Assembly (NCBI GenBank): GCA_036250225.1
Contig: JAPZLL010000017.1
Location: 62,001-126,000 of the forward strand
Length of the DNA: 64,000 bases
Direction of reading: 5' to 3'
From: Cercophora sp. LCS_1
Taxonomy: Eukaryota > Ascomycota > Sordariomycetes > Sordariales > Lasiosphaeriaceae
Below, piece by piece: positions 54,994 to 64,000 of this stretch. The first letter of the stretch is position 1. Each line of letters starts with the position of its first letter. The translations under genes and the position numbers were made by a program. A model generated the notes under the pieces. That model made no database searches. It was not told where the DNA came from and was given only the letters and a program-made list of their open reading frames with translations.

Positions 54994-55866
54994 TTACGTG
55001 AACTGCTTAAAAAACTCCCAAGTCTCCAAGGCAGCGAACGTTTGGCTAGCGCCCTTGAGCACGGGCGTCTGGATGTGCGAGCCATCAAACGCAATCCAAG
55101 TGACGGGGTACCCCCCCTTGCAGCCGTCGTACTTTGTCTTGACCATGGTACCCTGGCCCGACTTTGGCTCCTGTGGCGCCTGGGCGGTGCAGCCGTTGTT
55201 CTTGACAAAGGTGTCGCGCATCTGTCGGCCCTGGGCGATGGGGAGCAGCGGATCGCCCAGCCCGTGCTGGGCGTAGTAGGCGATGGGATCCTTTCCACCC
55301 GAGCAGCCGCTCAGCAGGCCGCCCGAGAGAACGGCCACGGCGCGGAACTGTTTGGCGCGCGAACAGGCGATCGCATACGACATGGCACCGCCGTAGCTGA
55401 AGCCTGTGGAGAAGCGCAAGTTCTGGTCGATGCAGAGATTCTCCTCGACGGTTTTGACCATGTCGTCGACGAAGAGGAGGTCCTCCCCTCCGGCATTGGC
55501 CCAGCCCGTGTTGAGCCCGGTCGGAGAAACGAAGATGGCCCCGATACCATCGCTGGCCAGAGGTGGGAGACCGTAGTACGGGAGATAGCTTTTCTGCCCG
55601 TTGGCGACCGTTGCCCCATTGTCCGCGAGGCCGTGGAATGTGAAGATCAAGCGATGCGGGTGTGTATTGTTGTAATTTTCCGGCGTCTTGACAAGATACC
55701 ACCGCTGCTTTCCATTGACCGTGGTAGTACGATTGCCGCCAAAGCCAGTCGCCGCCTTTCCGCAGCCTGAAGATGGCGTGGCGGCGACGGTAGTGCGGAA
55801 AAGGAGGTTGCTGAAGAAGAGGAGCAAAAGCGTTGCTCGTGTTACGAAAGAAAAGGTTGCTGACAT
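54994..55866 (-). CDS. Secreted feruloyl-esterase-like hydrolase (CE1/FaeC-like)
   Basis: Intronless protein of 290 residues from the ATG at 55866. The signal peptide is MSATFSFVTRATLLLLFFSNLLF... ending near TVAA. The mature enzyme begins SGCGK and has the CE1 feruloyl/acetylxylan esterase pattern: RLIFTFHGLADNG (oxyanion), GEDLLFVDDMVKTVEENLCID, nucleophile serine in STGFSYGGAMS, acid Asp in HGLGDPLLP and His in FDGSHIQTP. Cysteines pair as in fungal type-D feruloyl esterases. The predicted job is cleavage of ferulate or related esters from plant cell-wall polysaccharide, outside the cell. No carbohydrate-binding module is present. Confidence 0.88.
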   Translation of the reverse strand: MSATFSFVTRATLLLLFFSNLLFRTTVAATPSSGCGKAATGFGGNRTTTVNGKQRWYLVKTPENYNNTHPHRLIFTFHGLADNGATVANGQKSYLPYYGLPPLASDGIGAIFVSPTGLNTGWANAGGEDLLFVDDMVKTVEENLCIDQNLRFSTGFSYGGAMSYAIACSRAKQFRAVAVLSGGLLSGCSGGKDPIAYYAQHGLGDPLLPIAQGRQMRDTFVKNNGCTAQAPQEPKSGQGTMVKTKYDGCKGGYPVTWIAFDGSHIQTPVLKGASQTFAALETWEFFKQFT

Positions 55867-56583
55867 TGTGGGTGTTGTCGTCGACAGAGGGATGCTACCG
55901 AGCGAGCGAATTCCAAATACCTCGACGTTGAGGCCAGGCAAGAGAAAAATAAGTGAGCCGCTGCCCCATTTTGTTTTTATACCTAGTTACCAACAACATT
56001 CGGCAAAGGTGCTGGACACGGGACGGAAAACTCATTTGTTAGTCTTTAATTATTCTTTGCAAAACTTTATATTTCAATGTGGAAAATGAGCGTCCGGCCC
56101 TTCTGGTGACGCGGCGGTGATGTCTTGGGGGGGGTATTAGTGTCACCGACCCCACTTACCGGGATGCGAACGGTGGGTGGGCGCCGCAGGGCCGGTGAGC
56201 GGTAGGTGGGGGGCCAGGCAATGGGATGTGGGAGACCCCAGCCCCTGAGGTACCAGGTACTACGTAGACCGCCGTAACACCTAGGAACAGGAAAGGCCAG
56301 GGTGGACTTGGCCCTTCTCGTTCCCTCTATGTGGATATTGCTGGATTAGATTGCAGACTGGCATTTACAGTGCTAGCTGCCTAACTCGGCTTGGCAGCTT
56401 TGAACTTGAGGAAAGGGTCTGTCCTGCCGTTTGTTTATTACCAAGTCCTCTTTAGTTAGGCACCTAGCCGACATTGGGAGATGATTCCTTGGAATCCATC
56501 CCGCCATGCCGATGGGATTCGCATCCACGTACGTGTCCTCGACCTGTCCTTTCCATAGCTGCTCATAATGCGCCACAAAACAG
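55867..56583. other. Intergenic, no gene seen
   Basis: 0.7 kb upstream of the esterase and of the amidase relic. I looked for missing 5' exons of the amidase here and found none. Confidence 0.5.
55974..55981 (-). promoter_or_regulatory. TATA box of feruloyl-esterase-like gene
   Basis: TATAAAAA on the minus strand about 108 bp upstream of the ATG at 55866. Confidence 0.55.
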
Positions 56584-57268
56584 ATTAATGGAGAGCGATG
56601 GTGGAGCAGACGTCTTCAAGCAGCTTCAACTATCGGGTGGACCGCTTATCACCGAGAAGCAATCCGAGAGACATAAGGACGGCCCAATACCACCGATCCC
56701 ACTCCTGGAGTACCAAGATCTTGCCCTCCGACGGAAGGCGTACTGTGAAACTTACTCGGATTACTGGAACTCAACCAAGACATTAACTGGGACAAGGTGT
56801 GTTTCTTCACCAAAACCCCCATCATCCGCTTCAGTGAACTAAATCGCATACCGCCCGTGGCACCACACTCAGCTGTCACACCCGGAAAATATTACCACTA
56901 CGGTGTGCATTACCTATTAACATATGTGTAGGTAATGACCGATACCTAGAGAGGATACACAGAGATTTTCAACCTGCTGGACTACTCATGTGTCACTATC
57001 CCAGTGACTAGAGCCGGCGAGGCTCTCGACGTTGCTGACATAGGGTATCGTCCAGTTAGTGATGTTGATCGAGCAAACTGGGAAGCGTGTGAGTTGTTCC
57101 GACTACAAAACGAGGTGCATCATGAGCTGATAAGACTTGGACGATGCTGAAATCTATCATGGCGCACCGGTCGGGCTTCAGGTTGTTGGGCGTCGTTTCG
57201 AGGAGGAGCGGATTTTGGCGCTCTCAAAGATCGTGATGGATGCAGTTGAAACTTATCGAGATAAGTGA
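56584..57268 (+). pseudogene. Amidase C-terminal relic (5'-truncated)
   Basis: After a plausible acceptor at 56582-56583 the frame reads LMESDGGADVFKQL, then YSDYWNSTKTLTGTR, matching the C-terminal third of fungal acetamidase-type amidases. Later exon-like blocks continue the match: SAVTPGKYYHY, YTEIFNLLDYSCVTIPVT, then DDAEIYHGAPVGLQVVGRRF, ending at a stop at 57266-57268. The N-terminal two thirds, which carry the Ser-Ser-Lys catalytic triad, were not found upstream. It cannot encode an active amidase. The preserved splice-like boundaries suggest that truncation was fairly recent. Confidence 0.7.
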
Positions 57269-57628
57269 GAGACGTATCCATTCAACAGACAGATACTTGT
57301 GCGCACACTAAGACGTGGGCGACGACCAATCTCATGATTCTGACCCCCACTGAGGCTGCATGAGCAACCGCGAGAGGCTTTTTTGGTCTGGTGTTACTCG
57401 CCATTTTGCTGTTGCGGGGTATGTCAATCTGTCCATTAAGCTGCAGTACTACCTCGGGGCTTGCGGAATATGCAGAGGAACTGGCATTTCATAGGGTAAA
57501 AGTTGACCACGCTTTATCGGTTTTCCAAGACTCGGGGGCATTGGTGCCCGCTCCTTGCTTCAAAAGGACATGGCCACGGTTCGTAGGAACAAAGATCCTC
57601 AGTGACCACCATCAATCTGCGGTTAATT
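57269..57628. other. Intergenic between two relics
   Basis: 360 bp, nothing recognised. Confidence 0.45.
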
Positions 57629-59532
57629 ATGGACGACTTTGTGTTTGACGAGTTCCTCACGCAGTGCACCCCCAACCCGGAGGCGTCAAAGTGGTTAGAG
57701 ATACTTCACTACAAAGTAAGGACGATACCAACTTCCGGCGATAATTGGGCTGAGTTTCTCTGCAGAACTCGGGAACCAGCCCCTCCGACACATCACCAAA
57801 CGTGCTTCACGAGCATAAAATCCGCGACTTCATTTATCGCAAGGTGGGTACCTACCTTAATCAAGGTCCAAATACGTCGACGAGGGATCTCACCATGACA
57901 TGGAACTGAGCATCGCAGGGTGTTTTTGCGAAGCATGGCTTGGTCGATGTCACGAGCGGTATTCGTCTGCTGTACGTGAACCAGATCATCAGATCGTGGT
58001 GTCTGATCCTGAACAATGCAGCATCCAAGACAACCTGAAACGGCCCGAAGCATTTCACCCAACTTCCATTTCGCTCACGGCAGACAACTATGAGTCTCTT
58101 GTGCGGAAGATGCATCTACCGCTGCAGATCGCGGAAAGCTCAAGTGTCGTTGGTCCGTTCTTCTGGTCGGCGGCTACGGAGACCCTTCCCGATCCTTCTA
58201 CAATAACTTCTTCCAAAGGGCACATGCGTACGTTGACCAACCGCCAACAGTTAGTTGCTTTCGCTAATATCGAGAACCCACGACAGAACTCATTTTCCGA
58301 AAGTCTGATGTCAAGTGGGAGGGAGCTTCCCGCGGTTGGGACATGGTGCTTTCACATTCTTTCGATACCAAACTGACCTCTGGATACATCCGAGGGACCG
58401 AGTCGGCAAAGATTGGTATGACGGTGAAACGCTTAGTGTCATGTTCCAAAGGCGCAGCCCACCCCTTCCTGCTCCCGATGCTCGTTCTTACCAATGAGCT
58501 GTCTTCCAACGAGACTGACCAACGCGAAATTCGAGATGAACTCCGAAAACTAGAGAGTGCAGTGAGCGGTCGGTACAACACGAATTCGGCGGAACGAAAT
58601 GAGCAGGAGACAAGTGTCAAGCTTGATTCATCCATCACCCGGGACCTTGCAGACCTTCAGTGCAGGGTCATGTGGCGGCGGCCTCAGGCGTGGCAGAACG
58701 CGGTTCGAAGATTGAGCGATGCGATGACGACTTTTTGGGACATGCTGCCACCTGAGGATCAGACTTCAGAATTGCGATGCCTGCATAAAAGCATCCTGTC
58801 CCGCTTGGACTTTACGACTGCGAGACTCGACGGGCTGGAGAGCTACACACAGGTTTCGCTTGGGAGACTCAACATCCAACGCGAAGTGGTGAGTTCTCCG
58901 GCAGGATATGTCGGTGCGAGGTGTTTCTAACAAATGCGAACTACCCACAGATGAACAGCTTCATATCCCAAAGAGAATCAAGGTTGAGCCTCGATATCGC
59001 TGTCCAGCAGCGTCGCCTCGCCCACGACACAAGACGGGATAGCACATCCATGAAAACCCTAACATTGATGGGCGCGATGTTCCTCCCGGGGGCATTTCTC
59101 TCTTCCATGTTTAGCATGTCATTCTTCAATTTTGGAAACGGTTGGTTCCTTTTCCTGCCTGCTACCTAGCTCACTAAACTCCCCGCACACTAACGAAACC
59201 TGATAGACCTCGATGGCTCCGTCTCTCCCCGACTGTGGATCTACTTTGCCACGTTCATCCCCTTGACCATGCTTGTCCTTGGGATCTGGTGGATGCTGGA
59301 CAAGCACGACGTCAAAAAAAGAGACGCAGAGGAGACTGAAGCCGAGATGAACAAGCTGGAGAGTCGCATTATGGAGGGCATTCGGCGTAAGACAGGTGCC
59401 CGTGTCCAGTCGGAACTTCACACGCATGGTCACCAGGGAAGCGGCATATCTGCAACTCGGGGATGGGGCATGTTTTCGTATATCTCAGACTTATGGCGGG
59501 GAGGAAAAAAAGCCACGCCTGAACGAGTCTAG
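57629..59532 (+). pseudogene. CorA-like (Mg2+ transporter-like) protein gene, frame-broken in its N-terminal half
   Basis: The 3' half is in good order: a coiled stretch from about 58343, introns 58889-58950 and 59141-59206, the segment RRDSTSMKTLTLMGAMFLPG followed by SSMFSMSFF and WIYFATFIPLTMLVLGIWW, which is the two-helix membrane module of fungal CorA-like proteins (the GMN signature of true CorA is absent, as is usual in that subfamily). In the 5' half the family-like reading jumps between frames: HYKVRTIPTSGDNWAEFL, then IRDFIYRKVGTYLNQG one frame over (shift near 57795), then YSSAVREPDHQIVV (shift near 57898), then IFRKSDVKWEG...WDMVLSHSF (shift near 58285). I found no introns that reconcile these. 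It is probably a pseudogene; the true start may lie further upstream. Confidence 0.6.
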
Positions 59533-59639
59533 GAAACAGGACCTTGATTGCAGGGTTCTTTTTTTTTCACGATCATCCATGTCCCTCCAGGCGCAATAAC
59601 AACGCGGCAGCTGCTGACGAGGACCCAAATGCACCCCCA

Positions 59640-59987
59640 TCAAACGCATCCCATCTGAGGTGGGTTCGGCGGGTTCAGGATGTGCTTGCAGATGGTCCCA
59701 GCCGGACAAGTGAACTGCGGCAAGAAGGTAGGATACGGAGTGGCGACACACTTGAGCCATTTGCAGCGCGTTTGGGTGCTATCCGTCCAAACCCATCCTA
59801 TAGCGCCGACGGGGCAGGCTCGGGGAAGCAGCATTCCATCGTCGCGGATATCGAGATGGATCGGTGCGGTTGGCGTGGCGTCCGAAGCGACAGTCGGGGT
59901 AGGGGCGTCGTGTTCCGGCTCTGGGAGAGCGGCGGCCAGGGTCGAGGTGGCAGCGGCCAGGAGGGTGAGGAAGATTTCGGTGCGCAT
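59640..59987 (-). CDS. Small secreted cysteine-rich protein
   Basis: Intronless protein of 115 residues. A signal peptide (MRTEIFLTLLAAATSTLAAA) and a propeptide-like stretch up to DDGMLLPR precede a compact domain with six cysteines (RACPVG, RCKWLKC, FTCPAGTICKH, MGC). A PAGTxC motif like this is seen in many small fungal secreted proteins. It is a candidate effector; the family is unknown. Its stop is about 107 bp from the stop of the CorA-like relic (convergent). Confidence 0.72.
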   Translation of the reverse strand: MRTEIFLTLLAAATSTLAAALPEPEHDAPTPTVASDATPTAPIHLDIRDDGMLLPRACPVGAIGWVWTDSTQTRCKWLKCVATPYPTFLPQFTCPAGTICKHILNPPNPPQMGCV

Positions 59988-61431
59988 CTTTGGTTGGGAT
60001 TCCGGGCTGGGCTTCTTGAGGTTGTGGTCAAAGTCGATTAGTTGCTGGTGTATGAGAAACCTTTTTAGCAGATCGAGAAGAGGAAATACTCACCTGGAGA
60101 GAGTCTTAATGTGTGCAGGCTGAGGCAATGTATCCTACTGTTGTTGTGGATAAGGTAGTTTGTTTTGACTAGAGCGGAATCATCAGGCCTTCTTATGTAT
60201 GTCGCTCTGCGCGAGACCACCCCTCACTTCATCCCCCTACTGCTGGCTGCCTTTCAGCAAACAGGCACTCCACTTGGCCCGCCACTCCAGCCCAGCTGGA
60301 AACCTGGGGATCCGATGGTCGGCGTTCCTTCAGCCCAGGCACACGAGCCGAGTCCAAATGCCTCGTTTGTGGAATCCTGTCTGCATTGCTGGTAGGTAAA
60401 AGAATTGAAAATATTGAAAATGTGGCGAGATTCGAACTCGACCTTTCCTCGTTCAGCGCGAAGCGTGGCGTGAAGACACGGGAGAGAACGCCTCTATGCA
60501 GGCTAAGGGCTGCACTTTGATCAGATAAGTCGTGGACCGGGGGAAACGCGGATCTGATAATTCTCGGGGAGGGGCTAGCCCGGATCAGATAACGGAACCG
60601 AGAAGCCAAGCCCCGATGCCGGTGTATCTGCGGCCGAGTGCGGCACAGTGGTTGGGTTGGGCTGGGCTGAGCCAAGCAACCTCGCTTTGTGCTTGGATTT
60701 CGACATCTCGCGTTCTGTTTCTCTCGTTCTCCGTCACTCATGTCAATCAATCTCTTTCATCGCAGAAGGCAGCTGTAGCCAGGTCTAGAGTCGCCGGGTC
60801 GAAGACATGACTCGTCCTTGTTTGGCATCGATGCTTGCCGGTCTTGGCATATTGGAGCAGGGCAACCGAAACAGATTAATCCCCCCCAAGGTAACAAGTA
60901 GACACCATGGAGAACCGTAATTTCCCACAAAGCGGGTAGCAGCTTGAAAGAAAGATGAGTTAAATGGAGGGCCACTTCCGGCACCATCTAACTCCTCTTC
61001 CTACCTGCTTTGATGATCTTAGGGCATGAAAGGAACGGCGGCCGAAAAATACGCCTTAGCTTTTCGTTTTCTTTCTTTTCTTCACTGTTGAGTTGTCCAG
61101 ATATCTACTTAACCTTTTGGGCCTATTGGCGCTCACCGTCCCTGCCTCCGCCATCCAAGATTCGCCACAACCCACAACACAAGCCACAAGCAGCTGACCA
61201 CAAGCGGAAAGTCGCAACACGTGATTTCCGCGGCCATTTTGGGGCAGCTGCCTGATCGAGCCCAAATGAATTCCGGAGCCGAACCACAAACCCCTCCCTC
61301 ATTTCCAAACCAGAGCCTACTTGCCCAGCGGTGTGGCATCATCATCGCCGTCGCTAATCTTGATTGCTTCCCGAGGCTCACTTTTGCGCACCCATCCAAC
61401 CGCCCTATTTAGCGACCGACGCCCAGAAAGC
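59988..61431. other. Intergenic, no gene seen
   Basis: 1.4 kb upstream of the NLR. A tRNA T-arm-like sequence occurs at about 60426-60445 (minus strand) but no cloverleaf could be built. Short frames have no motifs. Confidence 0.5.
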
Positions 61432-63293
61432 ATGCGACTCCTCAAATGCGCCGATGGGAACGAGCTCAGCTTTACAGACAATCTGCCCCCTGACAAGATC
61501 CCCCGCTACGCTATCCTGTCGCACACATGGGGGCCTGATGGCGACGAAGTTACCTACAGAGACGTGATGGACGGGATCGGCAAAGATAAGGTTGGCTACA
61601 AGAAGATCCGGTTCTGCGCGGAGCAGGCGAGGTGTGACGGGCTTGATCACTTCTGGGTGGACACTTGCTGTATCGACAAATCGGATCCGATCGAAGTGCA
61701 GAGATCCATCAACTCCATGTTTCGATGGTACCGGGATGCAACTCGGTGCTATGTGTATTTATCGGGTACCTCGGACGGCGAGCGGAAGGGCCAGCAGCCA
61801 GAACCTGCGTGGGAGTCGGCCTTCCGAGGACACAGATGGTTCACCCGAGGCTGGACGCTCCAAGAGCTTCTTGCCCCGGCATCGGTCGAGTTCTTTACAC
61901 AGGGGGGGCAGCGTCTTGGTGATAAGCTGGCCTTGGCGCCAACAATCCACGAGATAACGGGCATTCCTATCCAGGCACTTCTCGACAACCGCCTTTCTCA
62001 GTTCGATATCGAGGAGCGATTCAAATGGGCAGAAGGGCGCGAAACCACGTACGAGGAAGACTGGGCATACTGTCTCCTGGGAATTTTTGGCGTCTTCATG
62101 CTGCCGAACTATGGCGAGGGGAGGGATTATGCCGTCCGCCGGCTGCGGAAGGAGATTGATGAGGTTTCAGAGCAGCCACAGCGACGAGAAAGCCGGCCAG
62201 ATCCGTCGATCATGATCCCATTCAGCCGCGATGGAGACTTTGTCCAGAGGCAGGGTCTCCTCGACCAGATGTCCCAAAAATGCGGCCAGCCAGGGTCTCG
62301 CACTGCACTCGCCGGCCTGGGTGGCGTCGGGTGCGTATTCCTCCGCTCTGCACAGGAAACAGTCATGGCTAACCGCTGTGAAGTAAGTCTCAACTGGCTA
62401 TCGAATACGCATACCAGACCCGAGACCGATCGCCTGAAGCGTGGGTCTTTTGGGTACATGCGAGCAATGCCGCCCGCTTCGAGCAGAGCTTCCGAGAAAT
62501 CGCAGAGCACGTCAAAATCCCAGGCCGGCATGATCCAAAGACCAACATATTCCGGCTAGTGCGCGGTTGGCTGGGTGACAAAGAAAACGGACTTTGGCTG
62601 CTTATTCTGGACAATCTGGATGACGCCAGCTTCTTGACGGCTTTGCGTGTCAACGGAGACGAGCGCCCCGCCGACATCGATGGCACGAACTCGCAGCCGC
62701 TTCTCTGCTGCCTCCCTCAGTGCCAGCATGGGTCTATTCTCGTCACGTCCCGAAGAAGAGAGGCTGCGTCAGAGATGGTCGAGGACCGGAATATTATTGC
62801 AGTCGATCCGATGGACAAGGAAGATGCGGTGGCACTCTTGTAAAGAAAGCTGCCCAAGTACGAAGTGGGCGATTGTATGGACGAGCTCGCTGCAGCACTC
62901 GAGTACATGCCGCTCGCTATCGTTCAGGCGGCTGCTTATATTTCACAGACATGGCCGCCATGCTCGGTACAGCAATATCTTGATAAGTTCCGGAAGAGTG
63001 ACCGCAAAAAAGCAGGTCTTCTCAGCTACGAAAGCGGAAAGCTTCGTCGGGATCTGAGCGCTAAGAACTCGATCCTCATCACCTGGCAGATGTCATTTGA
63101 CCACATCCGTGAGATTCGGCCATCAGCGGCCCGCATTCTATCGCTTATGAGCTTTTGCGACCGGCAAGGCATTCCAGCAAGTCTACTTAAGGGTCAAGAT
63201 GGGGAGCCAGGTTGGAGGCAAGAGCAGCATCAGAGGCCAAGACATGACATTGCAGACGGTGGCGATGGCGAAGTATTTCGACGGGGCGGTAGT

Positions 63294-63328
63294 GATGGAG
63301 ATGGAGATGGAGATGGAGATGGAGATGG
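63294..63328 (+). repeat. GATGGA microsatellite in NLR coding sequence
   Basis: About six tandem GATGGA units encode a Gly-Asp run, followed by a longer Gly/Asp/Asn/Ser/Glu-rich linker (to about 63405), between the NB-ARC helical part and the segment before the TPRs. Confidence 0.9.
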
Positions 63329-63776
63329 TGAAGGCGACAGCAACGGCAACGACAATGAGGATGGCAATGGCAGCAGTGATGGCGAGGAAGATGACAGATT
63401 TAACGGCGACATCATCACATTGAGAAATTTCTCGTTCATCTCAACCAATGGAGACGGGAAAACGTTTGAAATGCATCGGCTGGTGCAAATAGCGACGCTG
63501 GAATGGCTTGAAGCCCACGGAGAGCAGGATTATTGGAGGCACAGATTTCTTAAAAGGCTCTGCGAACGTCTTCCAACAGGCAGGTACGAGAACTGGGCGA
63601 AATGCCGAGCGCTATTTCCGCATGCCAAGTTGGCAGCAACCGTTGCTCCAAAAGAATAGGAGTCGTTGCTGGACTGGGCGACAGTACTATACAAGGCAGC
63701 TTGGTATGCATCGGAAATACACAATGGAGCAGAAGCGGAGAAAATGGCTATACAAGCGATGAAAGTGATGAAGAAG

Positions 63777-64000
63777 GTACTGGGGTTGGAGCATCCTAAT
63801 ACATTAGCCAGTATAAATAACCTGGCGTTAACGTATCGGAATCAAGGCCGATTAGCAGAGGCTGAGGAGCTGATGGTACAAGTGGTGGAGACGAGAAAAA
63901 GGGTACTGGGGTTGGAGCATCCTAATACATTAGGCAGTATACATAACCTGGCGTCAACGTATTGGAATCAGGGCCGATTAGCAGAGGCTGAGGAGCTGAT
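63777..64000 (+). repeat. Tandem near-identical 126-bp TPR units
   Basis: A unit starting GTACTGGGGTTGGAGCATCC at 63777 recurs at 63903, an exact 126-bp (42-codon) period. Each unit encodes a kinesin-light-chain-type TPR (VLGLEHPNTL, NNLALTY/HNLASTY, NQGRLAEAEEL). Only a handful of bases differ between the two. The array continues past the window. Confidence 0.9.

Larger units (their letters stand above)
61432..64000 (+). pseudogene. HET/NB-ARC/TPR NLR-type gene with two in-frame stops, 3' end outside window
   Basis: From the ATG at 61432: an N-terminal HET domain (YAILSHTWG, FWVDTCCIDKSDPIEVQ, WFTRGWTLQELLAP, EDWAYCLLGIFGV). An intron at 62331-62383 splits the P-loop; spliced, it reads GLGGVGKSQLAIEYA. 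Walker B LLILDNLDD, GSILVTSRRR and LEYMPLAIVQAAAYI complete an NB-ARC module. A TAA at 62841-62843 interrupts it (ALL-stop-RKLPKYE) and a TAG at 63657-63659 interrupts the join to the TPR region (APKE-stop-ESLLDWATVLYKAAW). The frame is otherwise continuous through both. TPRs of 42 residues follow to the window edge. Intact relatives are cytosolic non-self sensors whose TPRs read a ligand. Confidence 0.85.

Noticed and set aside
60426..60445. T-arm-like sequence suggesting a tRNA gene
   Set aside because: The T stem is mismatched, and no acceptor stem, D arm or anticodon arm could be drawn around it.
62839..62893. Intron starting GTAAAG that would remove the TAA in the NLR
   Set aside because: The only nearby acceptor (GCTGCAG) breaks the frame and would delete conserved NB-ARC sequence.
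1..64000. CRISPR arrays, prokaryotic operons, rRNA genes
   Set aside because: The sequence is fungal nuclear DNA with spliceosomal introns; no direct-repeat/spacer array or rRNA sequence was seen.

Overview
The window comes from a filamentous ascomycete (Pezizomycotina, most likely a Sordariomycete). Genes carry short GT-AG introns, some with CTAAC-type branch points. The gene content is also typical of that group: a highly reducing polyketide synthase, HET-domain genes, a rhodopsin-domain membrane protein, CFEM and other small cysteine-rich secreted proteins, and a HET/NB-ARC/TPR NLR. All identifications rest on motifs read by eye and on remembered family patterns; no database was searched.

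Region 1 (1-14.5 kb) is part of a biosynthetic gene cluster. It holds the 3' end of a P450 (+), two short-chain dehydrogenases and a complete P450 (all -), then a 2571-residue reducing PKS (+) that diverges from the P450 across a 787-bp shared promoter. The PKS has KS-AT-DH-MT-ER-KR-ACP and no release domain. The cluster runs off the left edge. An OPT-family transporter follows at 15.9-18.7 kb after a 1.4-kb gene-free stretch; its membership in the cluster is uncertain.

Region 2 (20-37 kb) mixes metabolic, membrane and HET genes: a rhodopsin-domain protein, a LaeA-like methyltransferase, a multi-pass membrane protein divergent from a HET gene, an alpha/beta hydrolase, a frame-broken membrane-anchored gene flanked by two HET relics, an epoxide hydrolase, and a seven-exon PARP-like ADP-ribosyltransferase with a complete H-Y-E triad.

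Region 3 (37-56 kb) is dense in secreted or surface proteins (a serine/threonine-rich anchored protein, an RNase T1-like protein, CFEM, another cysteine-rich anchored protein, a small six-cysteine protein, a 482-residue secreted protein, a feruloyl-esterase-like enzyme) interleaved with three more HET genes.

Region 4 (56-64 kb) is decaying. It holds a 5'-truncated amidase relic, a frame-broken CorA-like gene, a small secreted cysteine-rich protein, and a HET/NB-ARC/TPR NLR with two in-frame stops, each explainable by C-to-T at CpA. The NLR runs off the right edge into near-identical 126-bp TPR repeats. Taken together, 25-64 kb looks like an accessory region rich in allorecognition-type and secreted genes with visible gene turnover.
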